Below, in pieces: positions 17,739 to 26,319 of a DNA stretch of 64,000 nucleotides. The notes under the pieces are model-generated. The model had not been told where the DNA came from. It worked only from the letters and a program-made list of their open reading frames with translations, and searched no databases. The DNA lies in contig NZ_NBYX01000008.1 of NCBI RefSeq assembly GCF_002099195.1, positions 62,001 through 126,000 on the forward strand, read 5' to 3'. A program made the translations under genes and the position numbers. The DNA is from Burkholderia puraquae. Its GTDB lineage: Bacteria > Pseudomonadota > Gammaproteobacteria > Burkholderiales > Burkholderiaceae. Each line of letters opens with the position of its first letter. Position 1 is the first letter of the stretch.

Positions 17739-18401
17739 TCACACGAACCCTTCATCGACCAGCGTGCAGCCGTGCGCCGTGATCTCGTGCCGCTGGCCCG
17801 AGCCGCCGACCACGCGGCTCCAGCTGTCGGACACGAGCACGGCCGTGGCGCCGTCGGTGTGCAGCGCATAGCCGAACCCGCCATACATGCCCGGCACCGC
17901 GAACCATACGCGTTCGGCCTGTTCGTCGAGTTCAAGTAGCGGTTCGAGTTCGGGCAGGCGCAGCGCGTCGACGCGCAGGTGCGCGATGCGGCCGCGAATC
18001 ATGTCGTGGAAATGGCGCTGGATGTCGTGCAGCGTATCGTCGGGCGCGACGCGTCGCGGCTGCGGCGTCAGCAGATCGACGAGATGCCGATGCCCGCGCG
18101 TCACCGCGATATCGATCGCACGCTCGCCGCGAGCATCGCGCAGCATGCGCCACGCGCCGAGCCGCAACAGTTCGGCAACGACCTCCTTCGGTGCGCCGCC
18201 GTATGCAGCCTGATGCAGCGGTGTATGGAGCGACGTGCCGCCCAGCCGCGTCGCGTTGACGAGCCTGGACTGTCTTGCAACGAGATCCAGCATCGTCGCC
18301 CAGTCGCCGTTGCGCGCCGCATCGGCCAACGCGTGCCGGCTCGCGACCTGCGCATCATCAAGCACGTCGGCCCCCGTGATTCCATCCCATGCGATGCTCA
18401 A
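17739..18401 (-). CDS. Ankyrin-repeat domain protein
   Basis: 220 residues from TTG 18401, chosen because GGAGG lies four bases upstream; in-frame ATG codons at 18575 and 18482 have no site and give unrelated sequence. Residues of about 20-115 carry ankyrin-type repeats: ALADAARNGDWATMLDLVARQ, TPLHQAAYGGAPKEVVAELLRLGA and RAIDIAVTRGHRHLVDLLTP. The C-terminal half, with PELEPLLELDEQAERVWFAVPGMYGGFGY, is a conserved but unnamed domain. Cytoplasmic and likely protein-binding. Convergent with shc, only 25 bases from its stop. Confidence 0.75.
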   Translation of the reverse strand: MSIAWDGITGADVLDDAQVASRHALADAARNGDWATMLDLVARQSRLVNATRLGGTSLHTPLHQAAYGGAPKEVVAELLRLGAWRMLRDARGERAIDIAVTRGHRHLVDLLTPQPRRVAPDDTLHDIQRHFHDMIRGRIAHLRVDALRLPELEPLLELDEQAERVWFAVPGMYGGFGYALHTDGATAVLVSDSWSRVVGGSGQRHEITAHGCTLVDEGFV

Positions 18402-18616
18402 GCAGCCTCCTCGTGTGTCGCGCTTGCGTGACCGTGACGTGCGCTCATCATAAGCGTTCGCCGCACCGGCGCGATCGCGCATCGCATTCAGGCCGCGATC
18501 GCACGACGCGAGACCCGCTGCCGGCAGCACCGGGAAACCGGCAACCGCCAATACCGCCCGCACTTGTGGAATCATGCGAACGCGCCGTCGGCGCGTTCAT
18601 TTCACTTCGACGAAGG

Positions 18617-18997
18617 ATGCCAGCCGTGCTCGACATTTCCGCCATCACCGACGCACTCGCCCCGAACGGCGAACCCGTGCAGTATCGCGTGCCGCCCGCG
18701 AAGCTGATTGCGGGCGACCCGCTGCAGACGCTCACCCCCGGCTTCACGAGCCCGTGCGGCCGCTTCTCGACGGGCATCTGGGAAAGCACGCCCGGCCGCT
18801 GGCACGTCGCGTACACCGAAGCCGAATACTGCGAGATCCTGGAAGGCACGTCCGTGATTGCCGATCCGGAAGGCAACACGAAGACCGTGCGCGCCGGCGA
18901 TCGTTTCGTGATCCCGCCGGGCTTTCGCGGCACGTGGGAAGTCGTCGAACGCACGCGGAAGATCTTCGTCGCATACGACGAGCAGCCGCCGGCGTAA
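18617..18997 (+). CDS. Cupin domain-containing protein
   Basis: 126 residues from ATG 18617, with GAAGG just upstream; GTG 18626 is an alternative. A single small beta-barrel cupin of the EutQ/ureidoglycine-aminohydrolase-like type: STGIWESTPGRWHVAYTEAEYCEILEGTSVI carries the first motif and RAGDRFVIPPGFRGTWEVVERTRKIFV the second. Metal ligands in these proteins are sparse, so it may bind or isomerise a small molecule. It is a single gene, convergent with ampC. Confidence 0.8.
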   Translation: MPAVLDISAITDALAPNGEPVQYRVPPAKLIAGDPLQTLTPGFTSPCGRFSTGIWESTPGRWHVAYTEAEYCEILEGTSVIADPEGNTKTVRAGDRFVIPPGFRGTWEVVERTRKIFVAYDEQPPA

Positions 18998-19024
18998 TCA
19001 GCTCCGGCCCCGGCGGCGGAAACG

Positions 19025-20194
19025 TTACCGCCGCCCGTCGAGCGACCCGAGGATCCCGTACGCGACCTTCACACGGTCCTCGATCGGATAGCTACGGTTC
19101 GCGAGCATCACGATCGCGATCCGCTTCGCGGGGACAAACGCGACATAGGTACTGAAGCCGTTGGTCGAGCCCGTCTTGTTGATCCATGTATCGGCGCTCG
19201 GCGCGAGCGGCGGCTTGATCGCGCTGACCGGTGCCCCGTCGCGCAGCATCTTCGTCGCGTTGCCCGCGAGCAGCGTCGGCAGCGCGACCGGATACGGATA
19301 CTGCTCCCAGATCAGGTCCTGTGTCATCGGCCCCGCGCGGAAATAGCCGGTGTGCGTACGCTCGAGCGCGCGCTGCAGCCGCGGCGCCGTGTCGATCAAC
19401 CCCATGTTCGCCTGCACGAAGCGCAGCAGATCGGCCGCCGTGGTCCGCACGCCGTACGCCGGCTGCCACAGCATGCCGCCCGTCATCCGGATCGGCTTGC
19501 CGTCCTGCGTATAGCCCTGTGCATAGTCGGCCGTGCGCGCGTCGGGCACGTTGATGTACGTGTGCGTCATCCCCAGCGCGGGAAAGAGCCGCTGCTCCAT
19601 CAGCACCGCGAAATCCTTGTGCATCGCCTTCGCGGTGAGCCACCCGAGCATCCCGATCGCGACGTTCGAGTACGTGCGGTACGTGCCCGGCGCATATGCG
19701 GGCCGCCACGCGTCGAGATAGCGGATCAGGCCCGCGTCGTCGCGGATGCTGTCCGGCACCTGCAGCGGCATGCCGCCGGGCGTGTGCGTGCCGAGATTGA
19801 GCAGCGTGACGACGCCGAACGGCTTGCCCTGCAGCGCGGGCAGGTACTTGGCCGCAGGGTCGGCAAGCGACAGTTCGCCGCCCTCCTGCGCATCGGCCGC
19901 GAGTGTCGCGGTCAGCGTCTTGCTGACGGAGCCGATTTCGAACAGCGTATCGCCGGTGACGGGCTTGCCGGTTTGCGTCGACATCACGCCGTAGTCGAAC
20001 ACGTAGGGCTTGCCGTCGGCGACGATGCCGATCGCCATGCCGGGAATCGCGTACTGCTTCATCAGCGGCGCGATGTGGCGGGTCACGGTGTCGTGGAGGT
20101 CGTCCTGAGTGGCGGCGGCCGCGCGGCCGGCCGCGGCGGTGGTGCACGCGGCGACGAACAGGGTCGCTGCGAAGCGGGTCGCGTTGAATCGCAT
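19025..20194 (-). CDS. ampC: Class C beta-lactamase (AmpC type)
   Basis: 389 residues from ATG 20194. Signal peptide at about 1-27 ending AAAA. All serine beta-lactamase motifs are present: SVSK with the acylated Ser at about 89, YSN at about 176, and KTGSTNG at about 343, plus the class C stretch LNLGTHTPGGMPLQVP. It acts in the periplasm on cephalosporins and penicillins by acylation and hydrolysis. Unlike most inducible systems, no divergent ampR regulator is adjacent; the upstream neighbour is the PcfJ-like operon. Expression level cannot be told from sequence. Confidence 0.93.
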   Translation of the reverse strand: MRFNATRFAATLFVAACTTAAAGRAAAATQDDLHDTVTRHIAPLMKQYAIPGMAIGIVADGKPYVFDYGVMSTQTGKPVTGDTLFEIGSVSKTLTATLAADAQEGGELSLADPAAKYLPALQGKPFGVVTLLNLGTHTPGGMPLQVPDSIRDDAGLIRYLDAWRPAYAPGTYRTYSNVAIGMLGWLTAKAMHKDFAVLMEQRLFPALGMTHTYINVPDARTADYAQGYTQDGKPIRMTGGMLWQPAYGVRTTAADLLRFVQANMGLIDTAPRLQRALERTHTGYFRAGPMTQDLIWEQYPYPVALPTLLAGNATKMLRDGAPVSAIKPPLAPSADTWINKTGSTNGFSTYVAFVPAKRIAIVMLANRSYPIEDRVKVAYGILGSLDGRR

Positions 20195-20526
20195 GGTTGC
20201 GGTTCCTTTGATTTCTGATGGTTGCGTGGACAACGGATCCGGCCGCGCCATGCGGAACTCGCAATAGCCGGCCTGCCGAAGCAGGACTATCCACTGTCGA
20301 CCGGCCGCCAACAATCGACGATATGTTGCGCGAGCCGAAAGAAAATCTTATGAGATACGCGAAGCCTTGCGTTGCCCCGATATCACTCCCGGAGCGCTCG
20401 CCGGTTTGTTGGAAAAACCTGTCGGTTTTAACAGCCTTCAATCTCGCGGCCGAATCGCCCCGCATCGAAAATCGGTGAAAAAGAGATAAGTCTTGTCAGA
20501 TCCGCATACGCGGGCACACCGCGCGA

Positions 20527-20556
20527 TTGATTCAGCCGCGCGGATCGCAGTAGACT
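20527..20556 (+). promoter_or_regulatory. Sigma-70-type promoter of the leader/PcfJ-like operon
   Basis: TTGATT (20527-20532) and TAGACT (20551-20556) with an 18-base spacer. The predicted start at about 20563 leaves a 30-base leader before the 19-codon ORF at 20595. No other promoter was seen up to 20807. Confidence 0.45.
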
Positions 20557-20594
20557 CGCGGAAGCAAAAAATAAGATCCCTCCTGAGAGAAGCC

Positions 20595-20654
20595 ATGTAT
20601 CGCCATTCACTGATCGCCCGCTCCCGCGTCATTGGCTGCCGCCCGGTCGCGTGA
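20595..20654 (+). CDS. Putative 19-residue leader peptide
   Basis: ATG 20595 follows GAGAGAAG at a good distance, and the ORF encodes MYRHSLIARSRVIGCRPVA. It sits about 32 bases after a predicted transcription start and 152 bases before the GTG start of the PcfJ-like gene, with no other gene between. Short Arg-rich peptides with a Cys-Arg near the end are known as cysteine-linked leader peptides upstream of sulfur genes in actinobacteria; the likeness here is inference. If real, translation through the Cys codon could tune downstream expression. It could also be a chance ORF. Confidence 0.4.
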   Translation: MYRHSLIARSRVIGCRPVA

Positions 20655-20806
20655 TTTTCACGCATCGACCGCCCCGCAGCGGGAACACGCAACGCCGCCG
20701 CGCCCCGCTCGCGCGCCCGTTCGCCGCTTCGCCCGCCAGCCGAGAGAACCGCCAGGGCCCCGTGCGCACCGCCGGTGGACGCCCTGCCTGACCGGAGAGT
20801 GACCCC

Positions 20807-22096
20807 GTGACCGAAACCGTGGCCGCGTCCGCCTATCGGCCGCGCGATGTCGTCAATGCGCCCGACATCAAGGCAGCCATTGCGCGCCGCAGCGCCGAGC
20901 GCGGCGATCCGGCCGACATCCGCGCGTGGCTCGGCAACCATTTCTTCCGCTGGGTCGTCGGCGCGTTCGAGCAGGCGCAGCCGCTCGATTCGCTTGCCGA
21001 CTACCGTGCACTCGCCGGCACCGGCCGGCCGGCGCCCGACTGGCTCGTGCGCCGGCTCCGCCCGCAACCGGCATCGGTCGCCGCCGATCCAGTGCCGCCA
21101 CCCGCGGTCGAGCCGAAGCCGCTCTACTTCATCGATCCCGAGCACATGCTGCTGATCGAGCGCGAGCGCATGCTGGTCGAATTCCTGCGCTCGCGCGCCG
21201 GCACGCGGCTCGCGCAAAAGCTGCAGCGCATCACGTGCGCGATGGCCCTCGACATGTGGGCGCGCGAGCACCAGCGGATGCAGGCGCGCCGCGACAAGGG
21301 CTGGGTGCCGAGCAGCGGCCTCGCGCTGCGCGAGGTGCTGCGCACGCCGAACGGGATCGTGTTCGAATTAGCGGGCGGCCACGCAGCGCTGCGCGAGGAA
21401 CTGGCCTACGAGTCGTACTACATGCAGCATTGCCTCGGCCAGTTCGCCGATCGCCGCCGGCTGCGCGGCGGGTACGGCGAGCAGTACGCGCAAGCCGCGC
21501 AGGACGGACGGCTGCGCCTGTTCACGCTGCGCGGCGCGGGCAACCAGCCGCACGTGACGATCAGCCTGTCGGTGACCGGCGACGGCCTGCGCATCGACCA
21601 GATCAAGGGCAAGCAGAACCGCCATCCGGTGCGCCGCTACGCCGACGATGTCCGCCAGTTCCTGCGCGCGCTCGCGCCGCACGGCGAACGCCATCCCGAT
21701 TGCGAGGGCATGGGGCTCGTGTTCGAGCCCGAGACGGCAGGCGCGGCCGCCGGCGCGTGGACATTCGTCACCGACGTGCGCTCGCCCGACCATCTGCTGA
21801 GCGTGATGAGCGAGAACTTCCACCTGATCGAACATTTCGCGCAGCCGCCCGCCGTGCTGCAATGGCTGCTGCTGCGCAACGCACCGTACGCGCTCGGCCA
21901 GCTCAGGCAGATCGACCCGGCCGTGGCGGCGGCCGCGCGGCACGCGTTGCCGGCCGATGCGCTGCCCGCCGCGCGCGATCCGGCCGCGCCGCCGGCCGAT
22001 ACCGCGGCCTTCGCGATCGAAGGCATTCCGATCGATCCCGCGCTGTGCGCAGCGCTCGCGTTTCCCGCGACGGCGGACGGGAGCCCGTCATGCTGA
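20807..22096 (+). CDS. PcfJ-like protein, first gene of an uncharacterised three-gene operon
   Basis: 429 residues from GTG 20807, with GGAGAG about eight bases upstream. The C-terminal half matches the PcfJ-like pattern known from plasmids and phages: YYMQHCLGQF with His208-Cys209, then RLFTLR, QPHVTISL and RIDQIKGKQNRHPV. That M-x-H-C-x-G core with a following G-K-Q-N looks like an enzyme or nucleic-acid-binding site, but no activity is established. Residues 1-125 hold a separate region with IRAWLGNHFFRWVVGAFEQ. There is no signal peptide. It overlaps the next gene by seven bases, so the three genes are coupled. Confidence 0.7.
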   Translation: MTETVAASAYRPRDVVNAPDIKAAIARRSAERGDPADIRAWLGNHFFRWVVGAFEQAQPLDSLADYRALAGTGRPAPDWLVRRLRPQPASVAADPVPPPAVEPKPLYFIDPEHMLLIERERMLVEFLRSRAGTRLAQKLQRITCAMALDMWAREHQRMQARRDKGWVPSSGLALREVLRTPNGIVFELAGGHAALREELAYESYYMQHCLGQFADRRRLRGGYGEQYAQAAQDGRLRLFTLRGAGNQPHVTISLSVTGDGLRIDQIKGKQNRHPVRRYADDVRQFLRALAPHGERHPDCEGMGLVFEPETAGAAAGAWTFVTDVRSPDHLLSVMSENFHLIEHFAQPPAVLQWLLLRNAPYALGQLRQIDPAVAAAARHALPADALPAARDPAAPPADTAAFAIEGIPIDPALCAALAFPATADGSPSC

Positions 22097-22872
22097 AGCT
22101 GCTGATCGGCACGGCCGTGCTGTGGCTCGTCTGGTACGTGTGGCGGTCGATCCGGGTCGCCGCGCGGATGGTGCGCGAAGTCGACGCGGACCAGGCCGCG
22201 GGCACCGACGCCACGGTAACGGTCCGGCAGACTGCGGCCATCAAGCTCGCACATACGCTCGCCGACCAGGCGCCGCCGAACCGACGCCGCTGGTCGCTTG
22301 CACTCGCCGACATCCTGCTGATCCGAAACGGGCTGCGCTGCGATTGCGACGACCTCGTATACGCACTGCCGGACGCGCAGCGCGACAAGCTCGCGGCCCA
22401 GTTGCGGCGCGAACTCGACATGCCGGCCAACCTGCCCGAGTGGCAGATCGTGCAGCGCGTGCCGTCGATCCTCGCGGGCTGGATCCGCGGCGTCGGCCGA
22501 TCACACGAAGGCTTCTACGAACAGCTCGCGGCTGAAGGCCGCGTGCGCGACGCGCTGGCGTTCGATTGCGCGCGCACCGCATTCCTCGTGCGCTGCATCG
22601 CGCTGCTCGGCTGGGCGTCCGAACAGCACGCGTGGGTCGTGCTGCTGCTCAATGCGCAGCGCGCGCAGGACAGCTTCGACAGCTGGGAAGACTTCGGGCT
22701 CGCGTATGCGCGGGCGCGCCAGCACTGGCTGCGCGGCAGCGGCCAGGACGGCCCCGCGTCGTCGCGCGCCACGCAGGAAGTACGCGAGCACCTGCGCAAT
22801 CCGTCCGGAAACTGGCTTGCGCTGCCGTGGAAGCGCTACCGCATCTTCGATCCTCAACCCGTTTCGTCATGA
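22090..22872 (+). CDS. DUF1266 domain protein with an N-terminal membrane anchor
   Basis: 260 residues from ATG 22090, overlapping the PcfJ-like stop. Residues 3-18 are hydrophobic (LLIGTAVLWLVWYVW), followed by Arg residues, so a single inner-membrane anchor with the rest cytoplasmic is likely. The C-terminal half has the DUF1266 pattern: AFDCARTAFLVRCIALLGWASEQHAW, then DSFDSWEDFGLAYARARQHWLRG from about residue 195. E. coli YbeU and YbeR carry this domain and lie beside Sel1-repeat genes, as here. Function is unknown. Its stop overlaps the next start (ATGA at 22869-22872). Confidence 0.7.
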   Translation: MLKLLIGTAVLWLVWYVWRSIRVAARMVREVDADQAAGTDATVTVRQTAAIKLAHTLADQAPPNRRRWSLALADILLIRNGLRCDCDDLVYALPDAQRDKLAAQLRRELDMPANLPEWQIVQRVPSILAGWIRGVGRSHEGFYEQLAAEGRVRDALAFDCARTAFLVRCIALLGWASEQHAWVVLLLNAQRAQDSFDSWEDFGLAYARARQHWLRGSGQDGPASSRATQEVREHLRNPSGNWLALPWKRYRIFDPQPVSS

Positions 22873-24875
22873 CCGCCGATACCGACATGTCCTCCGCTCC
22901 AGCCGACCTGATTCCGCCCGCGAAGTCCCGATGGCTCATCTGCGACGTCGACGCGCTGCTGCGCGCGGGCGATTTCGCCGCGCTCGACACGCAGCTCGAC
23001 GCCGCGCTCGCGGCCAGCTTCGCCGACCGCACGGCCGAAGCGCGGTACGTCGACGCGCTGCCGGCCGACCTCCAGCCCTGCCTCGACGCAGGCGCCGAAG
23101 GCCTCGCGCGCCTGCGCGCGTGGCAGGCCGCGAACCCGCGATCGGCACACGCGTGGCTGTGCGAAGCGCACTACTGGCATCACTGGGCATACGAGTATCG
23201 CGGCGGCGGCTGGGCCGAGACGGTGACCGAAGCCGGCTGGATCTGCGCGCACGCCTGCGCGACGCTGACGATCGTCGCCGCGCTGCGCGCGCTGGTGCTC
23301 GCGCCGACGATGTGGAGCGCGCCGAAGGTGATCTTCACGAGCGTGTCGTCGTTCGGCGAGCCCGAGTGGCTCACGCAGCTCGTGCGCGAGCGCCGCTGGC
23401 CCGTCACCGAACTGCACCTGAACATCGGCGCCGAAGACGAAGCCACGCGCGCCGAACTGCCGCGCATGCTCGCGCGCTCGGGATTGAATCCCGACGTGCC
23501 GGTCGCCTGCCCCGCCGAATTTCCCGACGCGCTGCCCGGCCCCGTCCAGGGCAAGAAGCTGCGCAAGGAAAAGTGGTACTGGATGGAGGCAACGCTGCAC
23601 ATCCACCCGAACCAGTACTTCTCGATGCGCACGTTCATCTGGTACATGCAGCCGCGCTGGGGCGGCTCGCACGACCACGTCCGCGCGTTCGTCGCGTCCG
23701 ACGCGTGCGCGCACCTCGACGCGGTCGAGAAGGACCGGCTGCTGCACGAGATCTGGCGCGACGAATACTACGGCAATACGCTGGATTCGGATGACGACGA
23801 CGAAGATGCACGCCGCGCGATCGCCGCGACGCTCGCGCGCGCCAAGGCCGCGCTGCATCCGTATCACCGCTGGGAAACGCTGCACTGGCTCGCGCACAGC
23901 CATTTCATGCGCAGCGAATACGAACAGGCGTACGCCCGCCTGCAGGAAGCCGAGCACCACCAGCCGATCGACGACAACCATGCTTTGGCGATGGGCGTGC
24001 GCCTGGTGCTCGACCTTGATCCGCAAGGGGCCTGGCTGACCGGGGCGATCGAGCGCGCGTCCGATGCGCGCGCGTGCACGTCGGCGATGATTCTGCGCGG
24101 TTACGCCCATCGCACCGGCACGTTCGGTTTCGCACGGGACGATGCACGCGGCGCGGCGTGGCTCGAGGCCGCCCGCACGAACGAGCCCGGCTCGCTCGCA
24201 TGGAACCAGCTCGCGTCCGCGATGCGCGACGAAGGCCGCCGCCCGGCCGATGCCGTCGCGCTGTGCGAGCTCGGCTACGAGGCCGGCGGCGATTCGTGCG
24301 ACTACCTGCTCGGCTGCTTCTACGAAGAGGGCATGCACGTCAAGCGGGATCTGTACCGCGCCGCCCATTACTTCCGCGAATCGATGACCGAGGGCGGCAA
24401 CATGGCTGCGTACAAGCTCGGGTTTGCGTACTACCACATCGCGGAGGCCAGCAAGGACGAAGCCGAACGGATGCGCATGCAGGTCGAGGCGGTCGAGGCC
24501 GCGCGCAAGGCGCACGAGATGGGCCATTCCGAGGGCCTCGAAACGATGCTGATGTTCATCGCCGACGTCGACGATCTCCCGTCTCGCCATCGGTACGTCG
24601 GCGAACTGCGCAGCCATGCGGAAAGCGGCCATCCGGCGGCGATGGCCGCGCTGTCGTCGATCCTGGCCGACAGCCGCGACAAGTCGGTCTACAACTATCG
24701 CGAAAGCGTGCGCTGGATCATGGGCGCCCAAGCGATCGCGCCGGACGACGCATACGTGCGCAACATCACGCGCCTGCGCCACGAGGACGGCATGCTCGGC
24801 AAGCTGCTGTACAAGCTGCATCGCAAGCAGATCAAGGCGCACGAGATTCCGGGCGCCGACAACGCGATGGTCTGA
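22869..24875 (+). CDS. DUF4034 protein with Sel1-like helical repeats
   Basis: 668 residues from ATG 22869, coupled to the DUF1266 gene. The N-terminal half fits DUF4034: AWQAANPRSAHAWLCEAHYWHHWAYEYRGGGW at about 87-118, with a later WYWMEATLHIHPNQYF. An acidic run (DSDDDDEDA) lies near residue 310. The second half is alpha-helical with TPR/Sel1-type units, such as HSHFMRSEYEQAYARLQEAEHH and CDYLLGCFYEEGMHVKRDLYRAAHYFRES. No signal peptide or membrane segment is seen. Sel1 repeats usually scaffold protein complexes, so it may assemble the PcfJ-like and DUF1266 partners. This is inference from gene order. Confidence 0.65.
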   Translation: MTADTDMSSAPADLIPPAKSRWLICDVDALLRAGDFAALDTQLDAALAASFADRTAEARYVDALPADLQPCLDAGAEGLARLRAWQAANPRSAHAWLCEAHYWHHWAYEYRGGGWAETVTEAGWICAHACATLTIVAALRALVLAPTMWSAPKVIFTSVSSFGEPEWLTQLVRERRWPVTELHLNIGAEDEATRAELPRMLARSGLNPDVPVACPAEFPDALPGPVQGKKLRKEKWYWMEATLHIHPNQYFSMRTFIWYMQPRWGGSHDHVRAFVASDACAHLDAVEKDRLLHEIWRDEYYGNTLDSDDDDEDARRAIAATLARAKAALHPYHRWETLHWLAHSHFMRSEYEQAYARLQEAEHHQPIDDNHALAMGVRLVLDLDPQGAWLTGAIERASDARACTSAMILRGYAHRTGTFGFARDDARGAAWLEAARTNEPGSLAWNQLASAMRDEGRRPADAVALCELGYEAGGDSCDYLLGCFYEEGMHVKRDLYRAAHYFRESMTEGGNMAAYKLGFAYYHIAEASKDEAERMRMQVEAVEAARKAHEMGHSEGLETMLMFIADVDDLPSRHRYVGELRSHAESGHPAAMAALSSILADSRDKSVYNYRESVRWIMGAQAIAPDDAYVRNITRLRHEDGMLGKLLYKLHRKQIKAHEIPGADNAMV

Positions 24876-24953
24876 GCCCCGGGCGGCTAACGCGCGGGGC
24901 CGCGGTCGGGCCTCGCGTGCCGCCTGCATGTCGGCCCGCGGTCGTCCCGTGCA

Positions 24954-25766
24954 TCACCCCGGCAGCCGGTCGAGGAACGCCAGCATCGCCGCATTGAACC
25001 GCGCGGGCCGCTGCAGCGGCGCGAAATGGCTCACGCCGGGCAGGATCGTCAGCGTCGCATCGGGAATCGTGCGCGCCAGGTATGCCGCATGCTCGGGCCG
25101 GATGAATTCGTCATGCTCGCCCAGCACGATCGTCACCGGCACGGCGATCGCCGCGAGATCCTGCGCGCTGTAATCCGGTTGCGTACGCATCATTTCGCTG
25201 ACGGCCGCGACGAATGCATCGAACCGGTCCGGCGTCGCCGACAGTTGTACGTAGTCCTTGCGGTGCCGCGCGAAGCAGCGGTCGAGCAGCGGGCTCGGCA
25301 CAATCTCCTTCGTGCCGCCCGGGTCCATGTTGCATGCGAAGAAGAACACGCCGGCCGCACGTTCCGGCGCGCGATCGGCCAGCACGAGCGCGATGCACGC
25401 GCCGTCGCTCCAGCCGACGAAGCGCGCACGGTCGACGTGCAACGCGTCGAGAACCGCGAGCACGTCCGTCGCCATGCGTTCATAGGAATAGGGTCGGTCG
25501 TCGCGCGTGCTGCGGCCGTGGCCGCGGCTGTCGATCACGATCGCGCGGTAGCCTGCCGCAAGCAGCGCGGGCACCTGGTTGCCCCAGTTGCCGCTGTGGC
25601 CGAGGCCGCCGTGCAGCAGCACGACCGGCGGGCCGTGGCCGAACGACGCGTGCCAGAGGCGCGCACCGTCGTGCTCCAGCCATCCTTGCTCATCGGCCGG
25701 CGGCAGCGGCGTGCCGCCCTGCGCGTCGAAGCGAACGAGGTCGTCGTCGTTCAGTGCCGCATTCAT
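24954..25766 (-). CDS. Alpha/beta hydrolase
   Basis: 270 residues from ATG 25766. The fold is clear: oxyanion strand VVLLHGGLGHSGNWGNQ at about 48-64, nucleophile elbow GWSDG at about 118-122, acid in LGEHDEFI and the catalytic His in GVSHFAPL. It is a soluble serine hydrolase, probably an esterase, lactonase or C-C hydrolase. It is convergent with the PcfJ-like operon and 78 bases from it. The substrate cannot be inferred. Confidence 0.88.
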   Translation of the reverse strand: MNAALNDDDLVRFDAQGGTPLPPADEQGWLEHDGARLWHASFGHGPPVVLLHGGLGHSGNWGNQVPALLAAGYRAIVIDSRGHGRSTRDDRPYSYERMATDVLAVLDALHVDRARFVGWSDGACIALVLADRAPERAAGVFFFACNMDPGGTKEIVPSPLLDRCFARHRKDYVQLSATPDRFDAFVAAVSEMMRTQPDYSAQDLAAIAVPVTIVLGEHDEFIRPEHAAYLARTIPDATLTILPGVSHFAPLQRPARFNAAMLAFLDRLPG

Positions 25767-25836
25767 CGTTCTGCCGTCCTGTCGAGTGAGACGTGCTTGC
25801 GATTGTAATGCGGGCGGCCGACGCGGCCACGACCGG

Positions 25837-26319
25837 TCAGGCCTGCGTCGATACCAGCCCGCCCGCCGACGAGCCGCCTGTCTTCTGGATCGCCGCCGCG
25901 AGTTGCGCGATCGCGGTCGCCAGCGCCCCCGAGATTGCGCCGGCTTCCGCGCTCAGCGACTGCTGTTCGATCGCCGCGGCCGGGTCGTCCTTCGCGCGCT
26001 GCGCCGCGCTCGCCATCTGGCGCTCGATCGTGGCCAGCTGCTTCTGCAGCCGGTCGATCAACGCCTTCAGTTGCGCAACGGCCGGGCTGTCCGACGACGC
26101 GCCCGATGCACCGAGCGTTTCGCCGGTCGCACCGGTCGAACCCCGCGTGCCGGTGGTGCCGGTCGTACTCGTCGCGCCCGTGGTATTTGTCGCGCCGTCG
26201 GTGGATGACGTGGCGCCAGGCGCGGCCGACGTGGTCGCCGCGGCGCCCGGCGAAGCATTTGCGTTCAGGCTGCCGTCCGCCAGCGGGGCGCGCGTGGTCG
26301 TGGAGAAATCGATCTGCAT
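25837..26319 (-). CDS. FlxA-like protein with a low-complexity Gly/Thr repeat
   Basis: 160 residues from ATG 26319. Residues 5-75 are low-complexity Thr/Gly/Ala/Ser with a collagen-like rhythm (TGATSTTGTTGTRGSTGATG). Residues 80-150 are a helical coiled-coil region: AVAQLKALIDRLQKQLATIERQ followed by Ala-rich helices, which fits the FlxA-like family. No signal peptide is seen. E. coli flxA is controlled by the flagellar sigma factor, but no flagellar gene is nearby. The repeat is coded by near-repeated GGCGCG/ACC triplets and may vary in length between strains. Confidence 0.55.
   Translation of the reverse strand: MQIDFSTTTRAPLADGSLNANASPGAAATTSAAPGATSSTDGATNTTGATSTTGTTGTRGSTGATGETLGASGASSDSPAVAQLKALIDRLQKQLATIERQMASAAQRAKDDPAAAIEQQSLSAEAGAISGALATAIAQLAAAIQKTGGSSAGGLVSTQA

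Noticed and set aside
15602-17935. 777-codon open frame on the - strand
   Set aside because: Antisense to squalene-hopene cyclase; composition is artefactual.
24876-24900. GCCCCG/CGGGGC hairpin after the DUF4034 gene
   Set aside because: No T-run and a 13-base loop; not enough for a terminator call.
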